Below are positions 24,795 to 36,017 of a stretch of 64,000 nt of DNA, piece after piece. The position numbers were made by a program, and so were the translations under genes. Numbering within the stretch: the stretch's first letter is position 1; every line of letters begins with the position of its first letter. The stretch is from Rotaria sp. Silwood1 (Eukaryota; Rotifera; Eurotatoria; Philodinida; Philodinidae), in assembly GCA_905250075.1 (NCBI GenBank), contig CAJNOP010000924.1:1-64000 (forward strand), read 5' to 3'. The notes under the pieces were generated by a model. That model did not search any database and had not been told where the DNA came from. It saw only the letters and a program-made list of their open reading frames with translations.

Positions 24795-27700
24795 CTATAA
24801 TCGTTTATCTTTCTTATATTCCAAAGATACTGTCAGTTCATGATTAATGTTCAGCAGGTCCTTAATACGTTGCTGTTCTTGATCACTGATATCATTATAT
24901 TCGAGGTCAAGTGTGATCAGTGTCTGGATGAAATAGTAAGTAAGAAATACGATGAGAAGTTTGGAGATATATTACTTTGTTTTGTTCTAGAGCGTTGATA
25001 AGATGTTCTGCTCCTTGATCATCGATTTGGTTGGACATGAGGTTCAATGAGATGAGTGTCTATGTGAAAAAGGGACTGAGGGAAAGGATGAAATGTTCGG
25101 GGATATATTACTTTGTTTTGTTGAAGACCATTGGCAAGATGTTCTGCTCCTTGATCACCGATTCGATTGGATGCGAGGTTAAGTGAGGTGAGTGTCTGTG
25201 TCAAATAGGAAGGCAGTGGTAGGATAAAAGGCTTGGAAATATGTTACTTGATTTTGTTGAAGACCATTGGTCAAATGTGCTGTTCCTTGTGGACCGATAT
25301 GATTGAATGTGAGGTTTAGTGAGGTCAGTGTCTGTGTGAAATAGTGACCGAGAAATAGGATGAGAGATTTGGTGAGGCATGTTACTTTGTTTTGTTGTAG
25401 AGCATTGGTAAGGTGTTGAGCTCCTCGTGATCCGATACGATTGTTATAGAGATCCAGTGTGATGATTGTCTGTGTCAAATAAACGAGTGAGAAATAAGAC
25501 GAGAAGTTTGGTGAAGTATATTACTTTGTTTTGTTGCAGAACATTGGCAAGATATTGTACTCCACGATCATCAATTTGATTGGCTGCGAGTTTCAGCGTG
25601 GTGAGTGTCTGTATGAAATAGTGAGTGTGTAATAGAATGAGAAGTTTGAGAGTATGTTACGTTGTTTTGCTGCAGAGCGTTGGCAAGATGTTTCACTCCT
25701 TCACTGCCGATTTGATTGTTGTAGAGATCCAATGTGATGAGTGTCTGTGTGAAATAGTGAGTGAGTGACAAGATCAAAAGTTTCGATATAGGTTACTTTG
25801 TTTTGTTCTAGAGCATGGGCAAGATGTTTTGCTCCTTGCGATCCGATTTCATTGGATCTGAGGTCCAATATGGTGAGGGTCTGTATCAAATAGTGAATGA
25901 GAAATAGGATGAGAAGTTTTGTGGAATACGTTACTTTGTTTTGTTGTAGAGCATTGGCAAGATGTTCTGCTCCTTGTGGACCAATTTGATTGTAATGGAG
26001 GTTCAGTGTGGTAAGTGTCTGTGTGAAATAGCGAGTGAAAAACAGGATAAGAGATTTGGTGCGATAGATTACTTTGTTTTGTTGGAGAACATTGGCAAGA
26101 TGTTGGGTTCCTTGTAATCCGATTTGATTGTAATGGAGGTTCAGTGTGGTGATTGTCTGTGTGAAATAATCAGTGAGAAATCGGATGAAAAGTTTGGTTG
26201 TATATTACTTTGTCGTATTGTAAAACATTGGCAAGACATTGTGCTCCTTGATCGCCGATTTGATTGTTTGAGAGGTTTAGCGTGGTAAGTGTCTATGTGG
26301 AATAGTGATTGAATGATAGAATGATAGAATGAGAAGTTTAGAGCTATACTATTTTGCTTTGTCGCAGAACATTGGCAAGATGTTGTGCTCCTTGTGGTCC
26401 AATGCTTTTGTATCTGAGATCCAGCGTGGTGAGTGTCTAGATGGAACAGTCAGAATGTTAAAATAATGAAAAGATATAGGAATAAATGGCATGATAGACC
26501 GTTTAAAAGCTAGAAATTGTTTTAATAGTCGAATATATGTTGAAGTTTAGAGATCCTTATTTTGTGTACTACGTTCAGAACAGAAAACATGCGAACATAT
26601 CCTTTGAGATATAGATCATTATAATGAATGTGAGATATCTATCGCACTTTTACAAGATTATGACGATGGTATTGGATTAGAGAAACGGGTCGGTTAAGTC
26701 GTTCGCAGATCGAATGAATTTTGAAAAGGTTGATGGAAGGTCTCGTCAATTCATGGCGAAGCAAAACGAAAAATACCGATCAGTGAGAAATTATACACTC
26801 ATTTGCAGTTTACTTCAGAAGATGAGATAGCTGTGGAAACCATTTGAACTTCAGTAGATTGATAAAACATTCCTTGTATGTCGTTGCATGTCAAAAATAA
26901 CAGTAATGTTTTCAAAACACAATTCGTCACAAATGTTCGATTTGAGTAGTTTTTTCATTGTTTTTTTTATGGAACTCACATGTATTCTTTGAGAGAAAAT
27001 AATGAGTGCTAGTTTTAAGCCCCTTAGCCACAGAGAAGTCGCCTTATGGTACTAACAAGAAGTCATAAGTTCGACAGAACAACCATCAACTGATTAAGTT
27101 CTAACTTGAGGAAATATTCAATATCAGTGTTTTGAATTTATCAAAATGCATAACAGCGCATTGAATCCTGCTTTGGAATTAAATAGATCTGTATAGCAAG
27201 GCTACTTGTAAATTAAATCAATAGTGAGAGAAATAAAATAAATAACGAGCGAATAGCAGCATGGCAGATACAAAAATAGAATACCAGGAAAAAAATAAAA
27301 GTAAATAAATTTTTATTTGAAATGCAGAAACAAATCAAATAGATCGTTTCTGTGACAATCGATCATCCTTGAAAAATAGCTATCATCTCTTGAAGATTTT
27401 TCACTTAACTAAGAATTTTTTTGTAGATCATTGATAGATTTTCAGATGCAGCTCTGCTTCACTATTCTCTCTGGGTTGTTTAAGTTTTCTCTAACCTATG
27501 CTCTTTTTTATTTCAAACTGAATTTTGAAAAAAAAACTACGGCTTTATTTTTTATACTCAACGGAGTTTATATGAGGGCAAAGGCGTCTTACTATAAATA
27601 AAACTAGTAACACACAGCACATGAATTCTTTTTTACTGTCCGAGTGCCGAGGAAGTCTTCAAGATCTTTAAACTTATATTATCTTATATATACTATCTAC

Positions 27701-28546
27701 CTCCTTTCATTATATGCTGAAAGCTGGAGAAGATGGCGACTATCCAGAGGATAAGGGCAATCAAGGACTTGGTCACTATATAAAGGTGAAAGACTTGAGG
27801 AATAGAAGGTTAGAAGATCGGGGAACTTGCGGACTTGAAGATTTTGGAATTAGGAGGCTACTTAAGGGTGAGAAGACTTGAGAACTTGGGAACTACCTTG
27901 AGGGTGAAGAGACATGAGAGCCTTACCTATAAAAAATGCAAGCCTATTCAATATAGTTGATGATATCATTCTAAAAGTCGGCAACTCACGAAATCTTCTC
28001 ATCCTCAAAATAGTTCCCTTACTCATAATTTCCTAAGTCCCTCCTTTCAGCTTGTAATCGAATGTCCTTTTTCTTTTGTTCTAAATTCAGAGTGAAATGA
28101 AATAGACCATTGCATTGTTTTCTGCATCTCAGCGAATGATATTGAATAGTAAGGCAATTTTTTCTTGCTGGTAGCTGACTTTCGTCAATTTCAATAGACG
28201 GTGATGACGGAAGGCCACTTACTCATTTGAAGTAGTATAGTAAATGATTCATAACAAAGGATAAAATCTCTTTTTTCTATCTAATAATTTGAAATTAAGA
28301 AAAGAAAACACAAGAAAGAGACGACACATTGCGCAAATGAATAATGTTTTGAAGATGATGAAAATGAAACATTGAGATAAGGGAAAAGTTTACCTGATAC
28401 CGATGGTAACTGTCGACAATTGTATTAATGCGTGTACAAACATCTCTGATCGAGCATAAAATATTAAAGTTGTCGAGATGATCAAGAATTCGGTAGACAA
28501 GTTCTACTGGTAATGTAAGAATAGATGGAATAATTCTATCACACAT
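24795..28546 (-). CDS. F-box protein with ribonuclease-inhibitor-type LRR array, 13 exons
   Basis: Exon 1 (28546-28394) encodes 51 residues forming an F-box (T-L-P-V-E-L-V-Y-R-I-L-D-H-L, then V-C-T-R), ending in CAG before a GTAAAC donor. Eleven exons of exactly 84 nt follow: 26436-26353, 26292-26209, 26156-26073, 26018-25935, 25880-25797, 25744-25661, 25608-25525, 25469-25386, 25331-25248, 25195-25112, 25059-24976. Each encodes one 28-residue LRR of the form TLTTLDLYNNQIG then a GxxHLAxALQQNK half. The terminal exon is 24923-24795, stop TAG. All introns are phase 0, so exons can be gained or lost without breaking frame. Joined length is 1206 nt, 401 residues. LRR introns are 52-60 nt, but the first is 1957 nt. 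The fold should be a curved RNI-like LRR behind an F-box, as in FBXL-type SCF substrate receptors. No stop is seen. The 26353 exon has a changed donor and may extend 3 nt. That exon 1 belongs here is inferred from strand, phase and family. Confidence 0.85.
24924..26352 (-). repeat. tandem exon-plus-intron unit, about 136-bp period
   Basis: The 84-nt LRR exons and the 52-60 nt introns between them are both mutually similar (each intron ends in a version of TATTTCACACAG). The duplicated unit was therefore exon plus intron, about 136-139 bp, repeated about eleven times. Confidence 0.9.
26437..28393 (-). other. long first intron of the F-box/LRR gene
   Basis: 1957 nt without any further LRR exon that I can find. 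About 27720-27930 is a purine-rich degenerate repeat of AGGTGAAAGACTTGAGGA-like words, and 27970-28050 holds pyrimidine-rich counterparts (ATCTTCTCATCCTC), suggesting an old inverted-repeat insertion. Confidence 0.4.
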
Positions 28547-30969
28547 CGATGAAACTGGTTGAGGTTTGTGTTACGTTGAAGTATATGTTTGTTATATAGT
28601 ATGTGTCGTTGAAATGTTTTTTTTCGCTTAAGTGAGTTTACGTTTGTCTTGTGACATAAGTTTCTAATGATTGTGCAATTACGTATTTGGATAGAAATGC
28701 AAGTGGATAATAATAACCAATGACGATAGATGCCCATTTGGTACATGCACTACACATCGGCACGCATACCAAACCCATGTCAAGTATTCTAAGTGTACGT
28801 CATACGTACCCTGAGCAACTATCCAGTAAGGAGGACTCGTAATCAGACAATGACTGCAATTGGAGTCCTTGCAGATAAACTTTCTCATAACCTAATGATC
28901 CACAGACTGATGCATTGAAGCTGCTTATTTTTTAGTGGTTATTTCTAAATGCACTATAATGATATTTTTATAACCGGATCATATATTAAGATATATATAT
29001 ATATATTTAGAATCAGCATAATTTGTATAGTATTTCTGCTAAATATCTTGCTGGCTATTTTTAAAAAAATTGTTGGATGGCGTTCTGGGCTAATTCACCG
29101 TGGCAGAAGATATATGCTTAACTTTGACAGAGATGACGCCAGTTAATGATACTAATAAATTAGAAAAACTAAAAAGGCCCACGATGAAAATATGATAAAA
29201 CGCCGTTATATATTATAGACAATGTTTTTCAGTTGTTTGTGAGTTATAGCCTTCCAAAATCAACTGTCCAGTTTATGAGCTAATATTGACCAAAATTACG
29301 CAATCGGTTCAAATTTAGAAACATTTTCTAGATTCTCTATCAACTTGTTTCTTCCTATTGCATATTTTTGCGAACAACTCATCGAAAGGGAGCATTCTAA
29401 TGAACAGAGATACATTACGTATAATCATATTAACAATTTTTTCCTATAATTTATCGCTTATCAAAATATATAAATTACTTCTTGTCTCATCTAGCTGAGT
29501 ACATGTCAAGTTATACATCGTGGTTCTTCTTTTCTTATTAAAATAATTAAAATGAAAATATTCGATCAAGTGTGTTCTTTAAAAGACGCACATATTGGTC
29601 ATATAAAACTTTATTTTAGAAATTTTTCTTTCACATTTTAATCGACCATTAAAAAAAGCGTTAAATTCTATTTTTGTCTCAAATAAACAGTTGTTTTTAA
29701 TGTTTTTCAATAGTCAATATTTTGAATTTAGGATTTTAAGAAAATATGTTCTTCATTTCGAAAATTTGTAAATACGAAAAAATATATTTAGATCTGATTT
29801 ATCTCGAAAATTTTTATGCTACGAGAAGCAGTTTCAAGTGAAAAGAATATTTGAATTCGTTACAACGTGATACTGTACATCAATTTAATGATCAAAAGAC
29901 ATCTATTTCTATATAAGATTTTATTTTAAAACTTCATGGGAATAAAATTGCAATGTAGATAAACTGTGAACAGTTATTAGGAAAGAAAAGATTATTTCCT
30001 TGTCTCAATAGTAATAGAGATAGTCCCTATCGAACAATTCATCAAGACTTGTATTTCAGAAAATGAAAGAAGAATCCACGATTATTAGGAATATTTATTT
30101 GAAACCCTCTAATATTTCGAATTCTTTGAAAAAATATGAAAAGAATAATTTTCAGTTAATATAAACTATCAGACAAATTTTGTTTAATAAAAGAATAAGA
30201 AGAGAAATGAAGAAATTATAATAGAAAATATATACGACAGAAAGAAAAAGGCCATAAGATATTCTATGATGACTACTTCGAAAGTGAATTATGAAAAATT
30301 TTCTATCGAGCAACACAGATTTTATTTGTTAGTACCTTTGCTATAGAAGAACATTAATACTTATTCATCATTTTTCATAGATTGAACATGGTTGGTGTTC
30401 TCTATTCACTTGTGGATCTTAACCAACGATTTGATCAGAATTCATCAGTCGATACTCAATTTGTTCGAAAATTTTCTCTCGAATTTATTATCAAATACAG
30501 AAAATCACGATTGAACAATTTTTGATGACACAAATTCTTCGTGTTTCAAATTAAACACTTTATCAATATTTAACAGATTTATTTTGTCTTAACGATTGAC
30601 AAAAAAGCCAATCAACACTATACCTTCCAAATTTAATCAAATTGAAAATAAATGTCGTGAGTTAATGTTGAACAATTTTTTCATTCATATCGAACTATCG
30701 ATTCAACAGTAAGAGTACAATTTCAATGGTCGTGTTTAGAAGAAAATAACACTAAACCAAATTGATATGCCTTCCATTCACCGTACGTATTATGATATTT
30801 ATTTTCAAGCTGACATCTTTCACAAAAGATCAATCAGAAAATTCATTTTCAACATTAATTATTGTAATTTATCTGTGAAGATTATTCTTGTCCCATATAT
30901 TTATATATATATCTAAAAACCTAATGAAATCTTGAAGAAATCGTCAGTATAATTTATGTCAAATTTCTG
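28547..30969. other. 2.4-kb non-coding stretch
   Basis: Very AT-rich. Short frames at 28504-29146 are chance. No repeats with readable ends and no RNA gene recognised. Confidence 0.4.
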
Positions 30970-31661
30970 AGTAGAACGAATTCTAGATCTTAGCAGGATC
31001 TTGCAAAACCAATGCAGAAAAAATCTGAGTAAGAACTTGAACAGATCGTAGCGAAGATCCTGAATTGAACCTGACAGGATCCTTAACATTTACGGTACTC
31101 CAAATTTCTTCAAGATTCACTCAAGAAATAGAGATGGATAGATGGACTATATAGTAACCTGTAAAGACCTATTACTAAATCCTTACATTTTCCTATTAAG
31201 ATTCTAATTAGGATTGAGATTGCAATATAATGTTGGAACAAGAATAATCTTAAAAAGATCTTATCACGATCCTGGTTAAAACTTAACAGGATTACTCTGT
31301 TTCATATTCTGACTAATTCTGTTGTTATCTTGTCAAGATCCTTGTCCGATATGTCTCTTATTCTTGATAGGATCCTGATACGAAGATTTGATGCATATCT
31401 TGAAGAGAGCCTAATAAAATCTTGGCAGAATCCTCTCTCATAATCTTGAATGGATTCTTGATAGGACTTTGAGTAAATTCTGAAAGAATCTTGTATTCTC
31501 CATTCAGAAAAATATCTGAGCAGAAAGTTGAAGTAATCCTGAAAAGGATCCTGTTTCACCTTAAAAAATCCTCCAAGCAGGAATTGCTAGGATTCGAAAA
31601 AGGATCCTGAAAGATTCTTCCAGGGTTTCTCAAGAAATGAGCAGGATTAAAACTAGGGATT
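30970..31661. repeat. degenerate AGGATCCTG/AAGATCTTG repeat block
   Basis: About 690 bp crowded with imperfect AGGATCCTG, AAGATCCTG and AATCTTG words in both orientations, many of them palindromic around GATC. An 85-codon frame (31302-31559) is a by-product of the repeat. The block abuts the truncated DOMON gene. I could not define terminal repeats or a target duplication. Confidence 0.6.
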
Positions 31662-31987
31662 CAATTCCAATATCGGCACCTTTCATTCCACCACCTATAT
31701 ATGATAAAACATGGCAAGTTTAAGATAAAGAAAAACTTATTTTGACAAAATATCTATGTACCTGGTCTAATACCTAAACCAATCCATCCTCTTGTTTTTA
31801 TATGCAATTCAAAAGTTATTTCTTGTTCACTTTCATTTATTGTGCACCAAAGATCAGCTCTATTGAGCTCAAGTTCAGTTGAATATTGATACATTGCGTA
31901 TGGTTGAAGACGACTGGAAATTCCATTCGTTTTATTAATTATCAATAATAATAGAATAATATAACAAACAGTATGAGGTCGCATCAT
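31662..31987 (-). pseudogene. DOMON-domain secreted protein, 5' part only
   Basis: Exon 1 (31987-31762) encodes a signal peptide (hydrophobic I-I-L-L-L-L-I-I core after M-M-R-P-H) and the first strands of a DOMON domain: E-L-E-L-N-R-A-D-L-W-C, then Q-E-I-T-F-E-L-H-I-K-T-R-G-W-I-G-L-G-I. A 67-nt GT-AG intron follows (31761-31695). Exon 2 starts at 31694 and reads G-G-G-M-K-G-A-D-I-G-I, the expected continuation for DOMON proteins of the DBH/MOXD type, then the homology stops abruptly at about 31662 where the GATC-rich repeat begins. DOMON domains bind haem or sugar and often precede copper monooxygenase domains. Here the catalytic part is absent. Confidence 0.75.
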
Positions 31988-32875
31988 TTCATATTTATCA
32001 ATATAAATTCATTGATGTCAATTATTTTCATGAGATTATAATACATATCGCATATGACATGTGTTGCATCGAAGTATCGAATGAGTAAGTGTGTAGTCGA
32101 AAACAGATTTGATAACAACTGAAAGTGTAGATAGATCTACTACGTAGTTGACTCGTGCATTATAATCAGTTTATTCAACTTCTTATGTGTTTTCGAAGCG
32201 TTTCGATAGCTGTGATAATAAAAACATTCATCACAGGTTTAAACTCAAAAAGAAAATAATAATTAAGCGAAATAAAATAGAAATATATACGATTTATCTC
32301 AATTAACGAATTAAAAATATTCATATATGAGTTTAATAGTCTTCCAAGTTAAAAACCACCTATGACTCAAATATGTGAATTCAGTTTATTAAAGTCGCAT
32401 ATTTAATAGTAAATTTAGTTCAAATATCTAATTGATCATTCCTGTTTTTAGTCTATCATGGATATGACTTTGATTCAGTCAGAAATAATTAGATTTAAAT
32501 CAATATTTAACACATTAAACAAGTCAAAAGTAAAATGAGAATAATGACTTTCATCGAACATCAGATGTCGAACAGATTCGATATAACTACTTAGTCATAA
32601 TCTATTCTCATTTTATCAATACAAAGCTGATAAAAAAAAGATACTCGAGATCAAGAGTGTTCGAAATAAAGCCGAACTGATCAGATTCTTTGAAAAAGGT
32701 CAAAATCTGGATGATGAAAGAGTGGATTCATCCTCACATTAAAAAAACTTAAACAATTATTGATTTTCTATCGTCTTTTTTTCCTTCGCATTCGTATCAT
32801 TACAATCCAATTACTCCCATTTTTTTATTTTTCATTTCATCTCAGTTACAGAGAAACAAAAAATGGTTGAAGTGA
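31988..32875. other. intergenic, no gene seen
   Basis: AT-rich; no feature supported. Confidence 0.4.
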
Positions 32876-33391
32876 TTAAGTAGGTAAATATTGTGACATC
32901 AGCTGCAATTTATTTCTCATACAACCATATTCTTGTCCACCAAAACCTTTACCAACTAAATAAATCGAAACGGCAACAACTTGAGCGAAATATTCAGCAT
33001 AACTAGATCCTGTATAGTTGTCTGGTACACATGTATCTAACGCAACAGCATCATCCCATTCTCTTGATGCTGATTTTCCACGATCTAATGAATGAGCTGA
33101 TTCGTGAATAAAGAGCATAACTTACACCTGTGACTGCATTTGGACACATACATAATACCAGACTATGTGTTTGTGAACTTTGATATGTCACTGTTAACAC
33201 ATCTTGAGGTGCAGCACCACTACAATGATAGAGATTTCGATCACCATCGGGTTCTGCTAGACTGTATGAAGATCGAAGAAAACTAAAACCGAGATGGTCA
33301 AATACTGGAAATGATGAGGTTTATTTAAATTTGCTTGAAATTGATGAAATGATAATGTGATTAATAAGAAAATATTTACAATATTTGTCAT
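32876..33391 (-). pseudogene. secreted zincin-like metallopeptidase, broken
   Basis: From ATG at 33391 the minus strand reads a signal peptide (M-T-N-I-V-N-I-F-L-L-I-T-L-S-F), then after one frame change near 33335 P-V-F-D-H-L-G-F-S-F, then C-S-G-A-A-P-Q-D-V-L and C-P-N-A-V-T-G. After a second frame change near 33118 comes F-I-H-E-S-A-H-S-L-D, an HExxH zinc site. Downstream W-D-D-A-V-A-L-D-T-C-V-P-D-N-Y then S-S-Y-A-E-Y-F-A-Q fit fungal-like secreted zincins, where the third ligand lies after the helix. Stop at 32876-32878. Two single-base frame changes in an otherwise well-kept 170-residue protein suggest recent loss or sequence error. Substrate unknown. Confidence 0.7.
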
Positions 33392-33942
33392 TTTAACGAA
33401 TCTTCTCTCATCTCATGATGAATATGTAAAAATCTTTTAGCTCAAGAAGATAAACCATTCTGATAATATAATCATGACAAGTACAAGAACTTCGAATCAC
33501 TCTCGCGGAAACAAAAATCAACATGAGAAAAATACCAAACAACGTGGGAACGCTTTTCTCTTCTCTATATTCATTCTATTACCGATGAATTTTATCAAAT
33601 TAAAAATGATACGAAAATTCTATTTTAAATTCAATTAATCAACAAACTTTGGCTAAACATATTCAAAATGTAGATAATAGAGAAAATATTTCATCTTAGT
33701 TTTAGATTTGTATTCAAAACTCGTGAAATAACTTAGAAAACGTGGCACAAGTGAGTAGTTAATTCAAAAACAATCATTAATGAAGAGAGTATAAATGAAT
33801 TATGCGAAAGTTTTGTTGTTATTCATTATCACCAACCGATTTCTTATAAAGGATGAATACAAAATAAATAATTTGCATCTTATTCTTCTATTGTGTTCTT
33901 TTCATTGACAATGTTTATTGAAAAGACAACGAAATGTCTTGA
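33392..33942. other. intergenic, no gene seen
   Basis: AT-rich; no feature supported. Confidence 0.4.
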
Positions 33943-34149
33943 ATGGAGTCAGATTCCAACAAAAATACAGTATCATTTCCTTCTCACTGTGTCAAATCAC
34001 CATGCATATCTATCAACGTTAAATTTGAATGTTACAAAGGTCTAAGAATATGTCAAGATATAACCTGCAAAAAGTGTCTTCATTGTCCAAATAACTGCTG
34101 TGCAATATCGTGCGGAAGACCCTATTGTTGTTGTGGTACATGCTACTAA
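33943..34149 (+). CDS. small cysteine-rich ORF
   Basis: 68 codons from ATG to TAA with 14 cysteines, concentrated at the end (C-K-K-C-L-H-C-P-N-N-C-C, then C-G-R-P-Y-C-C-C-G-T-C-Y). There is no signal peptide. The Cys density is unusual for a chance frame in AT-rich DNA. It could be the last exon of a larger cysteine-rich protein or a metal-binding peptide. No family recognised. Confidence 0.35.
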   Translation: MESDSNKNTVSFPSHCVKSPCISINVKFECYKGLRICQDITCKKCLHCPNNCCAISCGRPYCCCGTCY

Positions 34150-34708
34150 TGTACGTATTACAAATTTTAATCATATTGATCACATGAATAAATTATACAA
34201 CGAACTATTTTCCTATTCTTCATTAATCGAACGATTAATTTATTGTTTTTTCTATTTCTATCAAATATGAAACACATGACTATTGAAGATTCTACACAAT
34301 CGGATAGTTTCATGTGAGAATTCCAATCATAATATATTTTCACTGAATTTTCTTCTATCGAAATTTATATTCTGTGAAGAATATTTTTCGTTGAATTAAG
34401 GTTAAACACTCTTCACTGCATGGACCATCGCTTTTTTTCTTATCAGATATATGTCAAAATGTCGTTTGCCATCCTACATTTCCACATTCGATTGGGAAAC
34501 GAAAATAATATAGATGCTGTTTCGACAACAAAATACAAAACGATTAAAAATATTTTTCGAATAAGTTTTAATGAAAAATTATAGTCATTCAACTAAAAAT
34601 GGCTTCCAAGAAATCTCAATTTAAAATATCACTTTTTCAGATAACTTTTCTCTTTTCACTTTTTGGTAACGCAAAGTGCTGATGACTTTTTATTGTTCGA
34701 TAAATCAA

Positions 34709-34728
34709 GGGGGGGGGGGGGGGGGGGG
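34709..34728. repeat. poly-G run of 20
   Basis: Twenty consecutive G, then AGCGGGGTG. Very unusual against the AT-rich background and a candidate quadruplex or an assembly-sensitive site. Confidence 0.95.
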
Positions 34729-35428
34729 AGCGGGGTGTAATGTTCTTTTTCGTTGCTATGGTCTGTAAGAGGGGCCTGTTTGTAAGGAGAGGGGACGTGG
34801 AGGAAGCCGCGAAATCTCGAACTTAAAACTTACACTCACTATTTTCTTCGAAAATATATGTGAGTTCCACAAAATCGCTGAAAAATCGAAAAACATTGGT
34901 ATCAGTAAACATCGAAAATTCTACTCGGGTTTTGACTTTTTGCATATGAAAAAGTGATCCGATCGGGTTGAAAATTTCAGATAATACTAACCTCACTACT
35001 ACCTATAACATATTAAAAAGTCAGTGGATTCTGAGATGTGTCTCTATCGTCGGTGTCTGAGAGTGACTGGTTTTCTCAAAGACTTACTCTTAATTGTTTA
35101 GAATAGTTCTGTTATTGCATCTTTTATTCGAAAAATGAATAGAACAAGCTGATAGGCTTATATTTGTGCAAAAATAAAAACAATAAGACACATAAAAACT
35201 AGTATAGGTTGACCAGGACTTGGTCTCATTTTAATGAAATGTAATATCTTTATCCTCATCCCTTTCTCTTTATCAACCTTGTCATCACTATGTTCATATT
35301 TGACCACTCTCTATATGTGTGATTATTCTCTTCTCTCATAATCGATACATTCGATTGTCATTTCTCTCTCTTTCTGTATTACTCCTATACAGATACATGC
35401 GTTTTTAGACCTCCATCTTCACGTTCGC

Positions 35429-35496
35429 CCGCAAGAAAATTTAAATGCGCGCATGTACAGTTTTATTTTGAAGTATGCGCACGCGAATTTCTTGCT
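35429..35496. repeat. inverted repeat, GC-rich arms
   Basis: CCGCAAGAAAATTTAAATGC and, inverted, GCGAATTTCTTGC, with TGCGCG/GCGCAC words between. It could be a tiny MITE; no target duplication seen. Confidence 0.4.
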
Positions 35497-36017
35497 GACC
35501 TTATTAATACAACAAAATATCCATAACTGACAGTCTTATCGAAAAGTTCAAACAGTTTTTTTTTGAAAACTAAGTAGACTAGAGTTTTCCTTGACAAATA
35601 CTCATTTTTAATGAACAATTCGTTTTAATGGTGTTTTGAGTGACACATTAATCTGGAAAAGTGTATAAAAATCGAACAGGTTTTCAACATTTCAACAGAG
35701 GACGGCGATTGGTCGTGGACTGAAAAGGAAAAATAGTTTTCCCGGATAAATCATAGATTTTCACGTAATTCCTTAGATCCTATTTTGAAGAAAGCACTTT
35801 CGTCTAAGTACTAATTTAAAAAATCAATAGTTTAGTATTTAAAATTTTCCCGTTATACACGAGTTCTCTAGAGATCTCCTCAAAAATCGGCTTCGAAAAA
35901 CGTTTTCAAAAATCTCTTCGTTCGTAAAAAATGCGCCATAAACTCCTGTTTCGATATCCGAAAACGCCACCTCTCTAGCTATTTTTATTGTTGGTTTATT
36001 TTAAGAATGAGTATGGA

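Larger units (their letters stand above)
34150..36017. other. 1.9-kb non-coding stretch
   Basis: Holds a 20-nt G homopolymer (34709-34728) followed by GAGCGGGG, and a hairpin at 35429-35496 whose arms share GCAAGAAA and TGCGC words. No coding region supported. Confidence 0.5.

Noticed and set aside
24795-26436. Regular 136-bp spacing resembling a CRISPR array
   Set aside because: The repeated part encodes LRR residues with splice sites at both edges, and the genome is eukaryotic.
31302-31559. 85-codon minus frame with repeated Q-D and I-R-I
   Set aside because: By-product of the GATC-rich repeat block.
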